From NCBI GenBank assembly GCA_903910495.1, contig CAIVZW010000120.1, positions 1 through 16,725 on the forward strand: a stretch of DNA of 16,725 nucleotides, read 5' to 3'. The stretch is from an uncultured beta proteobacterium. GTDB lineage: Bacteria > Pseudomonadota > Gammaproteobacteria > Burkholderiales > Rhodocyclaceae. The position numbers were made by a program, and so were the translations under genes. The notes under the pieces are model-generated. The model did no database searches, was not told the DNA's origin, and saw only the letters and a list, made by a program, of their open reading frames with translations. Positions 14,450 through 16,725 of the stretch are shown in pieces (within the stretch, counting starts at the first letter, position 1; each line of letters opens with the position of its first letter).

Positions 14450-14458
14450 TGCTTAAAT
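14450..14458 (+). promoter_or_regulatory. Candidate extended -10 promoter for the diguanylate cyclase
   Basis: TGCTTAAAT is an extended -10 (TGn plus TTAAAT) about 83 bases before the ATG at 14541. The -35 region is not recognisable, as is allowed for this promoter type. The surrounding A/T-rich spacer (14393-14460) contrasts with the flanking genes and suggests the cyclase is transcribed separately. Confidence 0.3.
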
Positions 14459-14540
14459 AGAAGCTCAAGATTTCTCCATTCTGTCCGTTGGTGAACTCAC
14501 AGGCGCCGGTACTGAGGTGCAAACGACGGAGCAGGATGTA

Positions 14541-15263
14541 ATGAACCGCAATGATCCACAAATCGTGCATTCGAGCCGACCGGCATCACGCCGCTTGCAT
14601 CGTCGTCCTGCCCTTGCTGCGCTGACGCCCTGCATGCCCAGTTCGAACCAGCATGTCCGTCCGCCGATGCTCGTTTCCAGCCTTGCGAAAAGCATCATTC
14701 AGGAAGCCGGCATGTTTGAACTACTGGCCGCCGAGTTGCGTATTGCAGAACTTGAAAAAGCCCTGGCCGAAGCACGCGATGTGGCCTGTACCGACCCCCT
14801 GACCGGTGCATTGAATCGGCGTGGTTTCGACAAGGCCTGCCAGCGCGAGTTGGCGCGTGCCCGCCGGAGTGGTTACGGGTTTGCGCTGGCGCATATCGAT
14901 CTCGATGATTTCAAACGCCTGAACGATACCCTTGGCCATCAGGCTGGGGACAAGGCACTGGTTCATCTGGTGGCCTTGCTGCACAAGTCGATCCGTCCGT
15001 CAGATGTTCTTTGTCGTTTTGGCGGGGAAGAATTCGTTCTGATGCTGCCCGATACCACACTTGAGGACGCTGCAGCAGCGCTTTCCCGTTTCCTCGACGA
15101 GTTTTCCGCGCAAGTGATTCCGGGAACGAACTTGCTCATGACCTTCAGCGCCGGTGTGGTGTTTCAGGAAGTTGATGAGTTGTTTGAGAGCGCCATTCAG
15201 CGTGCTGACGCGGCGACCTATGCCGCAAAGCGTGCCGGAAAGAATTGCGTCGTCACCCGCTGA
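14541..15263 (+). CDS. Stand-alone GGDEF diguanylate cyclase
   Basis: The protein has 240 residues from the ATG at 14541, supported by GGAG about nine bases upstream (an in-frame GTG lies at 14517). The first 55 residues are arginine- and proline-rich with no domain or clear membrane segment. Residues 57-82 form a short coiled coil (ELLAAELRIAELEKALAEARD), the usual linker before a GGDEF domain. The cyclase domain (83-240) has DPLTGALNRRGF, HIDLDDFKRLND with the metal aspartate D120, and GGEEF at 161-165. R152-P-S-D155 lies five residues before GGEEF and is the inhibitory I-site for cyclic-di-GMP. It should therefore be active and limited by its product. There is no PAS, GAF or receiver domain, so the input signal is unknown. 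Confidence 0.93.
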   Translation: MNRNDPQIVHSSRPASRRLHRRPALAALTPCMPSSNQHVRPPMLVSSLAKSIIQEAGMFELLAAELRIAELEKALAEARDVACTDPLTGALNRRGFDKACQRELARARRSGYGFALAHIDLDDFKRLNDTLGHQAGDKALVHLVALLHKSIRPSDVLCRFGGEEFVLMLPDTTLEDAAAALSRFLDEFSAQVIPGTNLLMTFSAGVVFQEVDELFESAIQRADAATYAAKRAGKNCVVTR

Positions 15264-15265
15264 AA

Positions 15266-15279
15266 CAGGCGCCGGCCTG
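15266..15279 (+). terminator. Weak hairpin just after the diguanylate cyclase
   Basis: CAGGC (15266-15270) pairs with GCCTG (15275-15279) around a four-base loop three bases after the cyclase stop. There is no T-run, so termination is uncertain. Confidence 0.25.
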
Positions 15280-15284
15280 AGGGC

Positions 15285-15318
15285 ATGGTAAACTCGCCCA
15301 TTAGCGAAGTTTTACCAT
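15285..15318 (+). promoter_or_regulatory. Inverted repeat in the thrC leader
   Basis: ATGGTAAA (15285-15292) and TTTACCAT (15311-15318) are perfectly complementary, and nearby CT/CG and CG/AG bases extend the stem with small bulges. It ends 15 bases before the thrC start codon. It could be an operator or an RNA structure affecting thrC; no leader peptide rich in threonine codons was seen. Confidence 0.45.
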
Positions 15319-15333
15319 CCCTTTCTTCCGGCT

Positions 15334-16725
15334 ATGACTATGCGTTACATCTCGACTCGTGGCGATTCAGCGAACACGCCCAATAAATCGTTCACTGATA
15401 TCCTGCTTGGCGGTCTGGCCCCTGATGGCGGGCTTTATCTTCCTGAATCGTATCCGCAGATAACGCGTGCCGAACTTGATCAGTGGCGCGGACTGTCATA
15501 CGCCGATCTGGCATTTGCCGTCCTCTCGAAGTTCATCGACGATATTCCCGCCGCTGACCTGAAGACTCTGGTCGACAAGACCTATACCGCCGCAGTGTAT
15601 TGCAACGGTCGTGACGCAGGCAAGGCAAGTGAGATTACCCCCATCCGCTGGCTTGAACCGGGCCTCGGGCTGCTGGAGTTGTCCAACGGGCCGACTTTGG
15701 CCTTCAAGGACATGGCCATGCAGTTGCTCGGCAATCTCTTCGAGTACGTGCTGGAGAAGCGCGGAGAAGACATCAACATTCTCGGTGCCACCTCGGGTGA
15801 TACCGGCTCGGCGGCCGAATATGCGATGCGCGGCAAGCACGGCTTGCGTGTCTTCATGCTCTCGCCGTACGGGAAGATGAGTGCCTTCCAGCGCGCCCAG
15901 ATGTATTCGCTGCAGGACGCCAACATCTTCAACATCGCCGTGCGTGGTATGTTTGACGACGCGCAGGATATCGTCAAGGCCGTGTCCAACGACCATGCCT
16001 TCAAGGCCCGGTACAGGATCGGTGCGGTCAATTCGATCAACTGGGCGCGCATCGCGGCGCAGGTTGTCTATTACGTCAAGGCTTACTTCGCTGCTACACG
16101 GGACAATGACGAACAGGTTGCCTTTGCCGTGCCCTCAGGCAACTTCGGCAATATCTGCGCCGGCCATATTGCGCGCATGATGGGCGTGCCGATTGGTCGC
16201 CTGGTCATGGCCACCAATGAAAACGACGTGCTCGACGAATTCTTCCGCAGCGGGATTTACCGTCCGCGCGGAACGGCAGAAACCCTGGCCACTTCCAGCC
16301 CGTCGATGGACATCTCCAAAGCTTCCAATTTCGAGCGTTTCGTATTCGATCTGGTCGGGCGTGATCCGGCCGTCATCCGCGAGTTGTGGGCCAGAGTCGA
16401 TGCCGGAGGCAGTTTCGATCTTTCGAAAACGCCTTTTTTCGCCAATCTGCCACAGTTCGGCTTTGTTTCAGGGAGAAGTACCCACGCCGACCGTCTGGCG
16501 ACGATTCGCCGGACCTTTGCCAGCTACGGCGTGATGGTCGATACGCATACCGCAGATGGACTCAAGGTCGCGCTCGAAAACCGTACGCCGGAGATGCCGA
16601 TGGTGGTGCTCGAAACCGCGTTGCCGGCCAAGTTTGAAGAAACGATAGTCGAGGCGCTCGGACTTTTGCCGGAACGTCCGGCGGCCATGCAGGGCATTGA
16701 AAACCTGCCGCAACGGGTCGAGGTG
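15334..16725 (+). CDS. thrC: Threonine synthase, long form (partial, runs off the window)
   Basis: The first 464 residues are present and open to the window edge, close to the usual length of about 480 for this class. The enzyme converts O-phosphohomoserine to threonine with PLP. Visible features are the N-terminal MRYISTRGD, SFTDILLGGLAPDGGLYLPE, SNGPTLAFKDMAMQLLGN with PLP-binding K125, ILGATSGDTGSAA (phosphate cradle) and VPSGNFGNICAGHIA. Two starts, at 15334 and 15340, are possible; the second begins directly with MRYISTRG, which is the normal family N-terminus. Neither has a clear Shine-Dalgarno sequence. It acts right after homoserine kinase, whose gene is not in this window. Confidence 0.97.
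   Translation, partial: MTMRYISTRGDSANTPNKSFTDILLGGLAPDGGLYLPESYPQITRAELDQWRGLSYADLAFAVLSKFIDDIPAADLKTLVDKTYTAAVYCNGRDAGKASEITPIRWLEPGLGLLELSNGPTLAFKDMAMQLLGNLFEYVLEKRGEDINILGATSGDTGSAAEYAMRGKHGLRVFMLSPYGKMSAFQRAQMYSLQDANIFNIAVRGMFDDAQDIVKAVSNDHAFKARYRIGAVNSINWARIAAQVVYYVKAYFAATRDNDEQVAFAVPSGNFGNICAGHIARMMGVPIGRLVMATNENDVLDEFFRSGIYRPRGTAETLATSSPSMDISKASNFERFVFDLVGRDPAVIRELWARVDAGGSFDLSKTPFFANLPQFGFVSGRSTHADRLATIRRTFASYGVMVDTHTADGLKVALENRTPEMPMVVLETALPAKFEETIVEALGLLPERPAAMQGIENLPQRVEV

Overview
The window joins a mobile genomic island (left, about 1-8871) to an ordinary betaproteobacterial chromosome (right, about 8872-16725). The chromosomal genes (YccA-type Bax-inhibitor-1 protein, Mth938-domain protein, alaA, hom, a long-form thrC) have the look and order I associate with Betaproteobacteria, probably Rhodocyclales. 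That placement is inference from gene content, not from a marker gene.

The island is inserted at the 3' end of a tRNA-Ser(UGA) gene on the minus strand (8872-8961). A P4-type tyrosine integrase with an N-terminal arm-binding domain (7482-8708, minus) lies right beside the tRNA 3' end, its promoter wrapped in repeated CGTGGTAA/TTACCACG boxes. To its left is a compact plus-strand cassette with almost no gaps: an AlpA-type regulator (2922-3215), an 865-residue primase/superfamily-3-like helicase (3221-5818), a helix-turn-helix/zinc-ribbon protein (5822-6292) and a second, unrelated tyrosine recombinase (6305-7417). Each gene's Shine-Dalgarno sequence overlaps the stop codon of the one before. 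In front of the cassette are helically phased 12-bp dyads and a long leader hairpin. Further left are a 649-residue protein of unknown function (801-2750), a gene-poor stretch (158-800) and the C-terminal end of an AraC-family regulator (2-157). No capsid, tail, conjugation or toxin gene is visible, so this resembles a P4-like satellite or integrative element that replicates itself and borrows its transfer machinery. The left end is outside the window.

The chromosomal part begins with yccA (9103-9795) and a terminator it shares with a convergent minus-strand pair: an ArnD-like deacetylase-fold protein with two expected histidines replaced by arginine, and an Mth938-domain protein. Divergent from these runs alaA (11292-12518), then a GNAT acetyltransferase, hom and a 40-residue putative lipoprotein, all joined by overlapping stop/start codons. 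A stand-alone diguanylate cyclase (14541-15263) separates hom from thrC, which starts at 15334 and runs off the window. alaA, hom and thrC link alanine/glutamate transamination with threonine synthesis from aspartate semialdehyde. The small acetyltransferase, lipoprotein and cyclic-di-GMP enzyme look like insertions into this amino-acid cluster.
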